Assembly: GCF_004214935.1 (NCBI RefSeq)
Contig: NZ_SFCC01000002.1
Location: 124,001-188,000 of the forward strand
Origin: Amycolatopsis suaedae
Lineage (GTDB): Bacteria > Actinomycetota > Actinomycetes > Mycobacteriales > Pseudonocardiaceae
Direction: 5' to 3'
DNA length: 64,000 bases
A program made the position numbers and the translations under genes. The notes beneath the pieces were generated by a model, which was not told the origin of the DNA, ran no database searches, and was given only the letters and a program-made list of their open reading frames with translations. This document shows, one piece after another, positions 10,101 through 18,928 of this stretch (position 1 is the stretch's first letter; each line of letters starts with the position of its first letter).

Positions 10101-10988
10101 ATGAGCGAGTTGCTGGTTGTCGGGTCGGCCAACGTCGACCTCGTGGTGGAGACACAGCGGCGTCCCGGAGCCGGTGAGACCGTGCTCGGCGGCGACACCC
10201 GGGTTCTGCCCGGCGGGAAGGGCGCGAACACCGCCGTCGCGGCCGCCAAGCTGGGCGCCGGCACGGCGCTGTACGGGGCGGTCGGCTCCGACGAGTACGG
10301 CGAGCTGCTGCTCGACTCGCTGGGCGAGGCCGGCGTCGACACGTCGCTGGTGGAGATGACCTACCGGCCGACGGGGATCGCCTACATCACCGTCACGCCC
10401 GACGGGGAGAACTCCATCCTGGTCTCCCCCGGTGCGAACAACACTGTCGAGCCGGACCGGCTCACCGACGCCCTGCCGGGCGCGAAGGTGCTGGTGGCGT
10501 CCATGGAGATCCCGCGGGCAACGGTCGAGCGGGCCGTGCTGGACGCCGCGGCGGCGGGAGTGCGGACGATCCTGAACCTGTCCCCGGTCGCCCGGGTCTC
10601 CGGTGAGGCCCTCGCCGCGCTGGACATCCTGCTGGTCAACGAGCACGAGGCGAAGTGGCTGCTGGACGGCGGCGACGACCTGACGGCACTGCTCTCGCTC
10701 GGCCCGTCGGCCGCGGTCGTGACGCTGGGCGCCCGCGGTGCGCTGGTCGTCGAGTCCACCGGGACGACCGAGCTGGAAGCGCTGCGGGTCGAGGCCGTCG
10801 ACACGACGGGGGCGGGCGACGCCTTCGCCGGTGCGCTGGCCGCGGGTTTGGCCCGCGAGGTCGGTCTGGTCCAGGCCGCACGGGAGGCGACCTGGGTCTC
10901 GGCCTACTCGGTGACCCGCGCCGGGGCGCAGCCGTCCTACCCATGGGCGACAGAACTACGGGAATGGAGCCTCCTCCCGTCGCGTTAG
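10101..10988 (+). CDS. rbsK: Ribokinase (PfkB family)
   Basis: 295 residues from ATG 10101. The PfkB/ribokinase signatures are intact: GGKGANTAVAAAKLG near residue 37 and DTTGAGDAFAGALAAG with the catalytic Asp of the GAGD motif. N-terminal VVGSANVDLV and TGIAYITV also match ribokinase. The enzyme would phosphorylate D-ribose at O5 in the cytoplasm, feeding the pentose phosphate pathway. No ribose transporter lies next to it, so the exact sugar is inferred from the family. The next gene starts 7 bases after the stop. Confidence 0.88.
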   Translation: MSELLVVGSANVDLVVETQRRPGAGETVLGGDTRVLPGGKGANTAVAAAKLGAGTALYGAVGSDEYGELLLDSLGEAGVDTSLVEMTYRPTGIAYITVTPDGENSILVSPGANNTVEPDRLTDALPGAKVLVASMEIPRATVERAVLDAAAAGVRTILNLSPVARVSGEALAALDILLVNEHEAKWLLDGGDDLTALLSLGPSAAVVTLGARGALVVESTGTTELEALRVEAVDTTGAGDAFAGALAAGLAREVGLVQAAREATWVSAYSVTRAGAQPSYPWATELREWSLLPSR

Positions 10989-10995
10989 TCCTGGT

Positions 10996-11742
10996 ATGAG
11001 CGCCGTCACGGACCACTTCGGCCTGGCCTGGTGGCGTGGCAGGCTGGCATCGCTGGGCGCACTCCTGGCCGTCCGGCCTCCGGAGGAGCTGGCCATCATG
11101 CCGCTCGACGCGGCCGTCGCCGCGCTCGGGCATCGGGGGGAGGTGGACCTCGGCCGCCAGGAGGTCCACCTCGCCCACGTTGTCGGCACGCAGGCTCGCG
11201 CCGAGGACTTCGACCGCGACTTCCGTCCCCGCAGCAGGCTGCTGCGACACCGCTGGGAAGCGGCCGCCGCCTGCCCGGCGGACCGCCCGGTCGACCTCGT
11301 CCGGCTCGGTGACCTGCACTTCGTCGTCGACGGCCATCACCGGGTCTCGGTGGCGAAGTCCAGGGGTTTCCCGACGATCGAGGCGAGGGTCCGGCAGATC
11401 CTCACGGTGGCGTTCGGGATGGCGTGCCTGCGGTTGATCCACCTGGCTTCGAAGAACGCCGAGCGGCAGTTCCTGGAACGCGTTCCGCTGCCCGAGGACG
11501 TCCGGCCCGGCCTGTGGCTGGACAACCCGGCCGACTGGGCCCGGCTGGCCGACGCGGCCGAGGCGTGGGGTTACCGGCAGGCCCTGGCCGGGCGACGGCT
11601 GGACCGGCGGGCGCTGGCCGAGGCCTGGTGGACCGAGGAAGTGCAGCCCCTGGTGCGGGAGCGGCGCGCGGACACCAGGTACGACATCGAGACCTACTGC
11701 GAAGCGGTGCTGCCCCGGACCACGCGGTCCGCTATGGTCTAG
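10996..11742 (+). CDS. ParB-like nuclease-fold protein
   Basis: 248 residues starting only 7 bases after rbsK. The central LHFVVDGHHRVSVAKSRG is the GHHR-type motif of ParB/sulfiredoxin-like domains. The C-terminal half is helical (KNAERQFLERVPLPEDVRPG; YDIETYCEAVLP) without the ParB helix-turn-helix, so it is not a chromosome-partitioning ParB. Such proteins are small ParB-fold regulators or nucleotide-binding proteins of unknown role. The stop codon TAG (11740-11742) forms the centre of the dre-like palindrome that governs ptsI. Confidence 0.7.
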   Translation: MSAVTDHFGLAWWRGRLASLGALLAVRPPEELAIMPLDAAVAALGHRGEVDLGRQEVHLAHVVGTQARAEDFDRDFRPRSRLLRHRWEAAAACPADRPVDLVRLGDLHFVVDGHHRVSVAKSRGFPTIEARVRQILTVAFGMACLRLIHLASKNAERQFLERVPLPEDVRPGLWLDNPADWARLADAAEAWGYRQALAGRRLDRRALAEAWWTEEVQPLVRERRADTRYDIETYCEAVLPRTTRSAMV

Positions 11743-11748
11743 ACCATG
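11733..11748 (+). promoter_or_regulatory. DasR-type operator (dre) and -10 at the ptsI start
   Basis: ATGGTCTAGACCAT (11734-11747) is a perfect 14-bp palindrome whose core TGGTCTAGACCA equals the core of the DasR-responsive element described in Streptomyces. The palindrome includes the ATG start of ptsI (11746) and the TAG stop of the gene upstream. A TATGGT -10-like hexamer (11733-11738) puts +1 at about 11745-11746, so ptsI may be leaderless and directly repressed by a GntR/DasR-type protein. Confidence 0.75.
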
Positions 11749-13371
11749 TCTGACTCTGCTCTCACCGGTGTGCCGGTCAGCCCGGGGCGCGCCAGCGGCC
11801 CCGTCGTCCGCGTGGCCGAGCCGATCGGCGAACCCGCGGGCACTCCGGAGCCGCGGGATCGCGCGGCCGAGGCCGCCCGGATCGGCCCGGCCGCCACGGC
11901 GGTCGCGGCCCGGCTGGAGGCCCAGGCCGGCCTGGTCGAGGGCGAGGCGGCGACGATCCTGCTGACCACCGCCGCCATGGCAGGCGACCCGGCACTGGTC
12001 GGCAAGGCGGAGGAACTGGTCAACACGCGGGGCCTGCCCGCGGCGAAGGCCGTGTACGACGCCGCGGCCGGATTCGCCGAGGCACTCGCCGCGGCGGGCG
12101 GCTACCTCGCCGAGCGGGTGCGGGACGTGCAGGACGTCCGCGACCGGATCGTCGCCGAGCTGCTCGGCCTGGCACCGCCCGGCGTCCCCGAGCTGGCCGG
12201 CCCCAGTGTGCTGGTGGCCAGGGACCTGGCCCCGGCCGACACCGCCGGGCTCGACCCGGCCAAGGTGCTCGCCCTGGTGACCGAGGAGGGCGGACCGACC
12301 AGCCACACCGCGATCCTGGCGCGGGCACTGGGCATCCCCGCCGTCGTGGCCGTGCGCGGCCTGCTGGCGTCCGACGCCGAGGCACTGCTGGTGGACGGCG
12401 GGAACGGCACCGTGGAGCCCGTCGACCCGGCGGCGCCGGTACTGGCCGCCGCGGGCCGTGCCGCCGCCGAGTGGGACGGCGTCGGGCAGACCGCGGACGG
12501 GCACCGAGTGAAGGTGCTGGCCAACGTCGGCTCACCGGCCGACGCGCGAGCTGCCGCCGACGCGGGCGCGGAGGGCGTCGGCCTGTTCCGCACCGAGTTC
12601 TGCTTCCTCGACGCCGCCACTGAGCCGTCGGTCGAGAACCAGCGTGCCGCGTACGCGGCCGTGCTGGAGCCGTTCCGCGGCAAGCCGGTGGTGGTGCGGA
12701 CGCTGGACGCGGGTGCCGACAAGCCACTGGCGTTCCTCGCCCCCGACCCCGAGCCGAACCCGGCGCTCGGCGTGCGGGGCCTGCGGGTGGCGTTCGACCG
12801 CCCGGACGTGCTGGACCGCCAGCTCGCCGCCATCGCGGGCGCCGCCGCGGACTCCGGCGCCGAGGTGTCGGTGATGGCCCCGATGGTGGCGACCGCGGCC
12901 GAGGCCGCCTGGTTCGCCGAGCGGGTCAGGGGGGCGGGAATCGCCAGGGCGGGTGTGATGATCGAGATCCCCGCGGCGGCGTTGTCGGCGCGGGAAATCC
13001 TGGCCGAGGTGGACTTCGTGTCCGTCGGCACCAACGACCTCGCCCAGTACACCTTCGCCGCGGACCGCCAGCTGGGCGCCGTCGCGAAGCTGAACGACCC
13101 GTGGCAGCCCGCGTTGTTGCGCCTGCTCGCGTTGATCGGTGAGGCCGCGGCCGAGACCGGCAAACCGGCCGGTGTCTGCGGTGAGGCGGCGGCCGACCCC
13201 GCGCTGGCCGTGGTCCTCGCGGGCCTTGGCGTGTCCAGCCTGTCGATGAACGCCGCCGCCGTGCGTGCGGTCGGCGCCGCGCTGGCGGCGACCACCCTGC
13301 AGGCCGCCCGCGATGCGGCGGCCCAGGCACTCAACCCTTCCACTCCAGCCGCCACGGCCAGCGGACGGTGA
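11746..13371 (+). CDS. ptsI: PTS enzyme I (phosphoenolpyruvate-protein phosphotransferase)
   Basis: 541 residues. The phospho-His loop is GGPTSHTAILARALGIPAVV with active-site His187; the PEP-binding barrel shows GLFRTEFCFLD, VVVRTLDAGADKPL and SVGTNDLAQYTFAADR. The enzyme transfers phosphate from PEP to HPr, the first step of sugar uptake by the PTS. HPr and EIIA are not in this window. The dre-like palindrome at its start suggests control by N-acetylglucosamine/DasR, as known for PTS genes in Streptomyces. Its last 41 bases overlap the convergent DUF1707 gene. Confidence 0.96.
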   Translation: MSDSALTGVPVSPGRASGPVVRVAEPIGEPAGTPEPRDRAAEAARIGPAATAVAARLEAQAGLVEGEAATILLTTAAMAGDPALVGKAEELVNTRGLPAAKAVYDAAAGFAEALAAAGGYLAERVRDVQDVRDRIVAELLGLAPPGVPELAGPSVLVARDLAPADTAGLDPAKVLALVTEEGGPTSHTAILARALGIPAVVAVRGLLASDAEALLVDGGNGTVEPVDPAAPVLAAAGRAAAEWDGVGQTADGHRVKVLANVGSPADARAAADAGAEGVGLFRTEFCFLDAATEPSVENQRAAYAAVLEPFRGKPVVVRTLDAGADKPLAFLAPDPEPNPALGVRGLRVAFDRPDVLDRQLAAIAGAAADSGAEVSVMAPMVATAAEAAWFAERVRGAGIARAGVMIEIPAAALSAREILAEVDFVSVGTNDLAQYTFAADRQLGAVAKLNDPWQPALLRLLALIGEAAAETGKPAGVCGEAAADPALAVVLAGLGVSSLSMNAAAVRAVGAALAATTLQAARDAAAQALNPSTPAATASGR

Positions 13372-13948
13372 TGGGCCCGACCTGCATGTAGCGCGGCGTG
13401 CGGATGCGGACCGACCCGGCCCGCACCGTGCCGTAGAGCACGAACCGGGGCGTGCCGGACGGGCCGTCGAACTCGGTCTCGTCGTCGAGCGTCCCGGCGG
13501 CGACGGTGACCCCGCTCGTCGACATCCCCGCGCTGGCAGGCAGCAGCAGCTCCACCGAACCGGCCAGCACGTGCAGCTCGATCCGCACCTCGGAGTGCCG
13601 GATGTCGGCCTCGGTGAAGTCCAGCTCGGTCGAGCCGACCCGGTTGTAGACCGCGATCTCGTGCGGCACCTTCCAGCGGCCCTCGCGCTTGGCCGAGGAC
13701 ATCGTGTTACGTAGTTCCAGCCGTTCCGACCGGGCCGGAACCGTCCCGCGGGGCCCGTGGTGCACGAGTCCGGGAAGGTCGGTCAGCACGGCGTTCAGCT
13801 CGCCCCGCGTCCGCGCGGCCAGCGCGCGGTCGGTCCGTTCGGTGAACTCGTCGAGGTTGATCAACCCCTGCCCGACGGCTCTCTCCAGCAGGCCGGTCAC
13901 GTGCTCCCGCTCCGCGTCCGAGACCCGAAGGTCGCGTTCTCCGTTCAC
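13331..13948 (-). CDS. DUF1707 / LiaF-like C-terminal domain protein (copy 2)
   Basis: 205 residues from GTG 13948. The N-terminal DUF1707 domain is DLRVSDAEREHVTGLLERAV and LDEFTERTDRALAARTRGEL. The C-terminal half is a beta-helix-like region (VYNRVGSTELDFTEADIRHS; ELHVLAGSVELLLPASAGM) of the type seen in the cell-wall-stress LiaF family. It is cytoplasmic with no TM segment. The gene starts 4 bases after the stop of its paralogue at 13953-14573, so they form a tandem-duplicate operon. The 3' end lies antisense to the last 41 bases of ptsI. Confidence 0.88.
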   Translation of the reverse strand: MNGERDLRVSDAEREHVTGLLERAVGQGLINLDEFTERTDRALAARTRGELNAVLTDLPGLVHHGPRGTVPARSERLELRNTMSSAKREGRWKVPHEIAVYNRVGSTELDFTEADIRHSEVRIELHVLAGSVELLLPASAGMSTSGVTVAAGTLDDETEFDGPSGTPRFVLYGTVRAGSVRIRTPRYMQVGPITVRWPWRLEWKG

Positions 13949-13952
13949 GAGC

Positions 13953-14573
13953 TCACCCGAAGATGCCCCGCCGCGGGTTGCGCAGCTTCAACGCCCCACC
14001 GTGCACCTTGCCGGTCAGCACGAACATCGGCGAACCGGTGGCGCCGGTCGCCCGCTTGTCGTCGATCTCGCCGTACTTGACCTCGGTGATGGCCGAGACG
14101 TCCACGCCGGCCTGCTCGGGCACGATCAGCTCAACCGAGCCCCACTTGTTCTGCAGCTCGATGTGCACGACCGGCGAGGTCAGCTGTGCCTCGGTGAAGT
14201 CCAGCTTGGTGTGGCCGTACTTGTTCTGCACCAGGACGTGGCTGGGCACGACCCACGGTCCGCTGCGGTTGATCGTCGACATGTGCCCGCGCAGCTCCAG
14301 CCGTTCCCCGACGACCGCGCCCGCGTACTGCACAACTTGCGGGGCCGCGTCGCGGTGCACCAGGCCCGGAAGGTCGGTCAGCACGGCGTTCAGCTCGCCC
14401 CTGGTCCGCGCGGCCAGCGCGATGTCGGTGCGCTGGGTGAACTCCTCGAGGTCGAGCATGCCCCTGCCGATGGCCTTCTGCAGCAGCCCGACGACGTGCT
14501 CCCGCTCGCCGTCGGACACCCGCAGGTTGCGCGGGTCGAATCCCGCGGACTGCTCGATCTCAGCCTCAGCCAT
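13953..14573 (-). CDS. DUF1707 / LiaF-like C-terminal domain protein (copy 1)
   Basis: 206 residues from ATG 14573 (an in-frame ATG at 14582 is possible). DUF1707: NLRVSDGEREHVVGLLQKAI and LEEFTQRTDIALAARTRGEL. The C-terminal region VLVQNKYGHTKLDFTEAQL and IELQNKWGSVELIVPEQAGV is the DUF2154/LiaF-type beta domain. The tract RGELNAVLTDLPGLV is identical to the downstream copy, showing recent duplication. The role is unknown; LiaF-like proteins sense envelope stress, which is only a hint here because no membrane helices are present. Confidence 0.88.
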   Translation of the reverse strand: MAEAEIEQSAGFDPRNLRVSDGEREHVVGLLQKAIGRGMLDLEEFTQRTDIALAARTRGELNAVLTDLPGLVHRDAAPQVVQYAGAVVGERLELRGHMSTINRSGPWVVPSHVLVQNKYGHTKLDFTEAQLTSPVVHIELQNKWGSVELIVPEQAGVDVSAITEVKYGEIDDKRATGATGSPMFVLTGKVHGGALKLRNPRRGIFG

Positions 14574-14641
14574 ACCCACCATGCTAGGTCGCCCATACCC
14601 GGCCCGGATCGGGGAAAATCCCTGAACGGGAGGTGAGGCCG

Positions 14642-15706
14642 GTGCGTGTCCTCGTCGTGGCGCTGGTACTGCTCCTGGCCGCCTGTACCGAACCGCCGCC
14701 ACCGCAACCGGTTCCGCCCGACCCCGAACCCGGCCCACTCGCGGGTGCCCCGGCGCCGGCCGGGCTGCGACTGCTGTTCGCGACGGCTCCGCCGGTGGTG
14801 TTCGACGTCGGCACCGGCGTAGCGACTCCCGTGCCTGCTGCGCCGCCGGGCGACCGGCTGACGTCGGTGTTCCGCGCCGGCAGCACGTCCGTGTTGCTGT
14901 CCGCCGAACGCTGCGGCGCCACCTGCGTGCAGCCCGCGGAGATCTTCCTCCTCGACGGGCCACACGCCCGCTCGATCGGCCAGGCCCGCAGCGCCGCGCC
15001 GACCGCCGACGGCCGCGGGCTCTGGCTGGTCCGGCACGAGGGCGAGGTCTGCAGGCTCGTCCGGGCTGGTCTCGACGGCACCGAGACCAGCCTGACCCGG
15101 CCGTCCAGCTGCGACACCGGCGTCCGCGCGGAGACCTCGGCAGGCCTGCTGATCACCGTCCGCGCGAACCGGCAGTCCGAGCAGTCGGCGCAGGACGTCC
15201 TCGTCGACCCGGCCACCGGCCGTACGCTGCGTCAGCGGGGCCGCGTCCTCGGCATGGCAGGCGACCAGGTGCTGTTCACTGAGCTGACCGGGTTCACGCT
15301 GCTCGACCAGCGCACCGGCGTCGAGCAGCCGCTGCCGGACCCGCTGCCCAGCGGCGAGCCGGGCGACGCGCTGACCAGCCCCGACGGCCGTTACCTCGCC
15401 GTGCCGTTCGGCGATCCGGCCTGGCGTGGCACCAGCACGCAGGTGTTCGACGTCTGGCTGCTCGACCTCGCGGCCCGCCGCTGGATCCGCGCGCCGTCGA
15501 TGCCGGTGTCGGCAAGGCTCAAACACCAGGCGGTCGACTGGGCTCCGGACGGCTCGCTGGTGCTGGCCGGTGCGCTCGGCCCGCGGTCGGCATCGGGTGA
15601 CCCGGCCACGGTCGTCGGCCGCTGGCAGCCCGGTGCCGAGCAGTGGCAGGTCGCCCAGGTCCGCCTGCCCGAGAACCGGGGGCAGTCGATGGTGGTCCTG
15701 TCCTAG
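14642..15706 (+). CDS. Putative lipoprotein with beta-propeller-like body
   Basis: 354 residues from GTG 14642, 8 bases after GGAGG (14629-14633); a GTG at 14633 lies within the Shine-Dalgarno and is less likely. The lipobox is LLLAAC, with lipidated Cys at residue 15, followed by a Pro-rich linker (TEPPPPQPVPPDPEPGP). The body has repeated blades (LWLVRHEGEVCRLVRAGLDG; TSPDGRYLAVPFGDPAW; VDWAPDGSLVLAGALG) resembling TolB/WD40-like propellers. It would be anchored to the outer face of the membrane; the ligand is unknown. The stop overlaps the response-regulator stop on the other strand by 3 bases. Confidence 0.78.
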   Translation: MRVLVVALVLLLAACTEPPPPQPVPPDPEPGPLAGAPAPAGLRLLFATAPPVVFDVGTGVATPVPAAPPGDRLTSVFRAGSTSVLLSAERCGATCVQPAEIFLLDGPHARSIGQARSAAPTADGRGLWLVRHEGEVCRLVRAGLDGTETSLTRPSSCDTGVRAETSAGLLITVRANRQSEQSAQDVLVDPATGRTLRQRGRVLGMAGDQVLFTELTGFTLLDQRTGVEQPLPDPLPSGEPGDALTSPDGRYLAVPFGDPAWRGTSTQVFDVWLLDLAARRWIRAPSMPVSARLKHQAVDWAPDGSLVLAGALGPRSASGDPATVVGRWQPGAEQWQVAQVRLPENRGQSMVVLS

Positions 15707-16353
15707 TCCCTGTCCAGCCCGTGCTCGATGGCGTAGCGGGCCAGCTCGACCCGGTTGTGCAGCTGGAGTTTGCGCAGCGTGGACTGGACGTGGTTTTCCA
15801 CCGTGCGGTGCGAGATGACCAGCTTCTCCGCGATCTGCCGCGCGGTCAGCCCCTTGGCGACCTGCCGCAGCACGTCGGTCTCCCGCTCGGTCAGCCGCGG
15901 CGGCGGGTCGCCTTCCGGCGGCACCTCGGCCATCCGCCGGTACTCACCGAGCACCAGCCCGGCCAGACCGGCGGTGAACACCGGGTCGCCTGCGGCGGTC
16001 CGCCGCACTGCGTCGACCAGTTCCCGCGAGGACGCGGACTTGACCAGGTAACCGCACGCGCCGGCCTTCACCGCCTCCAGCACGTCGCTGTGCTCGCCGC
16101 TGGCGGACAGCACCAGCACCCGGGTGTCCGGCAGCGCCGAGGTGATCTCCCTGGTCGCGTTGACGCCGGAGGTCGAGCCCAGGTTGAGGTCCATCAGGAT
16201 GACGTCCGGCCGGACGGTCTTGGCGATCCGGACGGCGGTCGTGGCGTCCGGCGCGGTGGCCCGCACGTCGAAGCCGTGTTCGGCGAGGTCGCGGGCGACG
16301 CCGTCGCGCCAGATCGGATGGTCGTCGACCACCATCACGGAAACTCCGGTCAT
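15703..16353 (-). CDS. NarL/LuxR-type response regulator (MacR-like)
   Basis: 216 residues. Receiver domain with phospho-acceptor Asp55 in VILMDLNLGS, acidic pocket VVDDHP at residues 8-13, and Lys in GYLVKSASS. The C-terminal LuxR helix-turn-helix is LTERETDVLRQVAKGL and ISHRTVENHVQSTLRKLQ. ATG 16353 overlaps the kinase stop (ATGA), implying translational coupling. It resembles the actinobacterial MacR of the MacRS pair, described in Streptomyces as affecting morphology and antibiotic production; that equivalence is inferred from the kinase type and not proven. Confidence 0.9.
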   Translation of the reverse strand: MTGVSVMVVDDHPIWRDGVARDLAEHGFDVRATAPDATTAVRIAKTVRPDVILMDLNLGSTSGVNATREITSALPDTRVLVLSASGEHSDVLEAVKAGACGYLVKSASSRELVDAVRRTAAGDPVFTAGLAGLVLGEYRRMAEVPPEGDPPPRLTERETDVLRQVAKGLTARQIAEKLVISHRTVENHVQSTLRKLQLHNRVELARYAIEHGLDRD

Positions 16354-17501
16354 CGCCTCGGCCTCCCCTTGGGCACCCGCAGCTCCCATTCGGTACCCGA
16401 TCTCGGTCCGGTGTCCAGGGTGATGGTGCCACCCAATCCGGTCACCCGTCCTCGAATCGACTGGTCCACCCCGAGATGGCCCTGTGCGCGGGCCTGTTCG
16501 AGCCTGCCCTCCGGGATGCCGGGGCCGTCGTCGCGCACGGTGATGACGACCTCGTCGCTCAGGTCCTCCAGCAGCACCCACGCCCTGGCGTCCCGGCCCG
16601 CATGCTTGTCCACATTGGACAAAGCCTCGCGGACGGCCGCGACCAGCTCCGCCGTCGTCGCGGCGGGCAGGTTGACCTCGCCCGCGGGCGCCGAGACCTG
16701 CACCCGGGAGGTCGCCAGCAGTTGCAGAGCACCCCGCAGGTCGGCGGTCTCGCCTGCCGCGGACCCGGCGGGCTCGCTGGTCACCAGCGCACGCAGCGCG
16801 ATCTCCTGTTCGCCTGCCAGCTCGGCAAGCTCCGTCGCCTCGCCACCCAGCTCGGTGCCGCGCTTGCGGACCCTGGCCAGCACCTGCAGGACGTTGTCGT
16901 GGATCGACCGGGCCAGCCGTTCCCGCTCGGCCGTCGCGGCCTCGGCCCGCAGTGCCTGCGCCAGCCGCGCCCCCGACCGCCGGGCGACCGTCGCGGTCAG
17001 GCCCACCAGCAGCCCGCTGATCAGCAGCAGGAACCCGTCGCGGGCCAGGTCGAGGGTGAACTCCTGGCGGGAGAGGCCGGTGGCGATGGCGATGACGGCC
17101 GCGCTGATCACCCCGCCGCTCGCACCGAACCGCATCCCGCCCGCCAGCGGCGCGACGGCCGCCCAGACGGTCGTCACCAGCGGTGCGCCCGCGCTGATCT
17201 GCTCGCGGGTGAGCACCCAGTGGCTGGCCACCACGAGTGCGGCGGTGATCAGCACGTCCGCGTAGACCACGCCACGCCGGCGCCAGCGTGGCCGTTCCCG
17301 CGAGTAGACCAGGCTGGTCGCGATGGTCCAGGCCGTCATGATCCCCAGCACGATCCAGGCCAGCCACTGTCGCCGGTAGTCCTCGTGGTGCACGACGGCG
17401 ACCACCAGCGCGTAGATCAGCGTGACGACCCGCAGCCCGATCGTCGCCCACCACAGCGGGGTGGCGAGATCGCGTGGCGTCGGCCCGAACCGCGTGCTCA
17501 C
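16350..17501 (-). CDS. Sensor histidine kinase, HisKA_3 type (MacS-like)
   Basis: 383 residues from GTG 17501. Membrane segments occupy about residues 20-170 (IGLRVVTLIYALVVAVV; WIVLGIMTAWTIATSLVY; GFLLLISGLLVGLTATV). The dimerisation/phospho-acceptor helix is ERLARSIHDNVLQVLARV with His201; the ATP-binding domain has EALSNVDKHAG (N box) and VRDDGPGIPEGR (G1 box). It pairs with the overlapping response regulator, and its start overlaps the stop of the transporter gene upstream, so three genes form one operon. Confidence 0.9.
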   Translation of the reverse strand: MSTRFGPTPRDLATPLWWATIGLRVVTLIYALVVAVVHHEDYRRQWLAWIVLGIMTAWTIATSLVYSRERPRWRRRGVVYADVLITAALVVASHWVLTREQISAGAPLVTTVWAAVAPLAGGMRFGASGGVISAAVIAIATGLSRQEFTLDLARDGFLLLISGLLVGLTATVARRSGARLAQALRAEAATAERERLARSIHDNVLQVLARVRKRGTELGGEATELAELAGEQEIALRALVTSEPAGSAAGETADLRGALQLLATSRVQVSAPAGEVNLPAATTAELVAAVREALSNVDKHAGRDARAWVLLEDLSDEVVITVRDDGPGIPEGRLEQARAQGHLGVDQSIRGRVTGLGGTITLDTGPRSGTEWELRVPKGRPRR

Positions 17502-18688
17502 GACTGTTTCGGCGGCGGTGTGTCGTTGGGGTGAGCGCTGGCCTTGTCGAGCACGTCGACCGATTCCGGGTCCAGCGGACGGTGCTCGTGCACCAGCGAC
17601 CGGATCCCGGCGTTGAGCACGGCCAGCAACGGAACCGACAGCAGCGCACCGGCGATACCGGCGACGACCAGACCAGCGGCGATGGCCAGCACGACGGCGA
17701 GCGGGTGCAGCTTCACCGCTCGGCCGAGCAGCAGTGGCTGCAGCACGTGGCTTTCCAGCTGCATCACGCCGATCACGATGGCCAGCACGATCAACGCGGT
17801 CACGAACCCGTTGGTCACCAGTGCGACCAGCACCGCCACCGCGCCGGTCACGACCGCGCCGATGATCGGGATGAACGCGCCGAGGAACACCAGCGTCGCC
17901 AGCGGGATGACCAGCGGCACGCCGACGATCCACAGCCCGATCCCGATGCCGACACCGTCGACGACGGCCACCGCGGCCGTCGCCCGCACGTAGCTGACCA
18001 GCGAGGCGAAGCCACGTCGTCCCGCGGTGTCCACCCGGTCCCTGACCTCCCTCGGCACGCCGCGGACCAGGAACGACCAGATCTGCTCACCGCCGGAGAG
18101 GAAGAAGATCAGGATGAACAACGTCAGGATGAGGCCGGTGAGGATCTCGCCGACGGTGCCCGCCGTGGTGAGGGCGCTGTCGGTGATCGTCGACTGGTTC
18201 TGCTTGATGAACTCGACGGCGTTGTTGATGAAGTCCTGGATCTGCGTCTGCTGCAGGTGCAGCGGGCCCTCGATCAGCCACCGCTTGATCTGGTCCAGCG
18301 AGTCGCCGACCTGCTGCTGCAACGCGGGAAGGCCGCTGGTGAACTGGATGATCACGAACGTCAGCAGGCCGCCGATGAACGCGATCCCCGCGATCATCAC
18401 TATCCCGACGGCCAGGCCGCGTGGTACCCGGGCCCGCACCAGCCTGCCGACGCCGGGCGCCATCAACGCGGCCAGCAGCAGCGCGATCGACAGTGGTACG
18501 ACGACGACGGCCAGGTAGCCGACCACGTAGACGATCACGTACAGGGCCGCGATCACCACGAGGAAACGCCAGGCCAGGGCCGCTCCGATGCGCAGGCCCC
18601 GAGGGACCGCGGACGTGACGTCCAGTTCGACCGGAACGATGGGGCTGCTGGGGGATTCGGGTGCGGGCTCGCGTTCGGGCTTGCTCAC
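17498..18688 (-). CDS. AI-2E family transporter
   Basis: 396 residues with about eight transmembrane helices and the family features: central GILTGLILTLFILIFFLSGG-type segment, FLGAFIPIIGAVVTGAVAVL, and LESHVLQPLLLGRAVKLHPL near the C-terminus. AI-2E family members (TqsA, YdiK, PerM types) export small molecules or act as Na+/H+ antiporters; the name does not prove autoinducer transport. It has a cytosolic N-terminal tail rich in Pro, Glu and Ser. It is the first gene of the operon with the histidine kinase and response regulator, suggesting a role in that signalling or in the response to it. Confidence 0.9.
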   Translation of the reverse strand: MSKPEREPAPESPSSPIVPVELDVTSAVPRGLRIGAALAWRFLVVIAALYVIVYVVGYLAVVVVPLSIALLLAALMAPGVGRLVRARVPRGLAVGIVMIAGIAFIGGLLTFVIIQFTSGLPALQQQVGDSLDQIKRWLIEGPLHLQQTQIQDFINNAVEFIKQNQSTITDSALTTAGTVGEILTGLILTLFILIFFLSGGEQIWSFLVRGVPREVRDRVDTAGRRGFASLVSYVRATAAVAVVDGVGIGIGLWIVGVPLVIPLATLVFLGAFIPIIGAVVTGAVAVLVALVTNGFVTALIVLAIVIGVMQLESHVLQPLLLGRAVKLHPLAVVLAIAAGLVVAGIAGALLSVPLLAVLNAGIRSLVHEHRPLDPESVDVLDKASAHPNDTPPPKQS

Positions 18689-18928
18689 GCGGCAAACCTA
18701 CCCGTTCCGCGGACGCACCGAACCCTGCCAGTGGTGATCACGAAAAGTCACAACCGGATGCACAGCGTGCGCTTCACACGATCAGGGAGTCAAGTCGTGT
18801 CGGACGTGCGTCCCGCCCGGGGTGGCTGCCATTGTCGATCTCGCGTCGACGGAACGTGATCAACGCGCACCCTGTGCAATCAAGGTCAGTTCCCTGGCGC
18901 CCTGGACCACCGGAACGGAAAGGCGATC

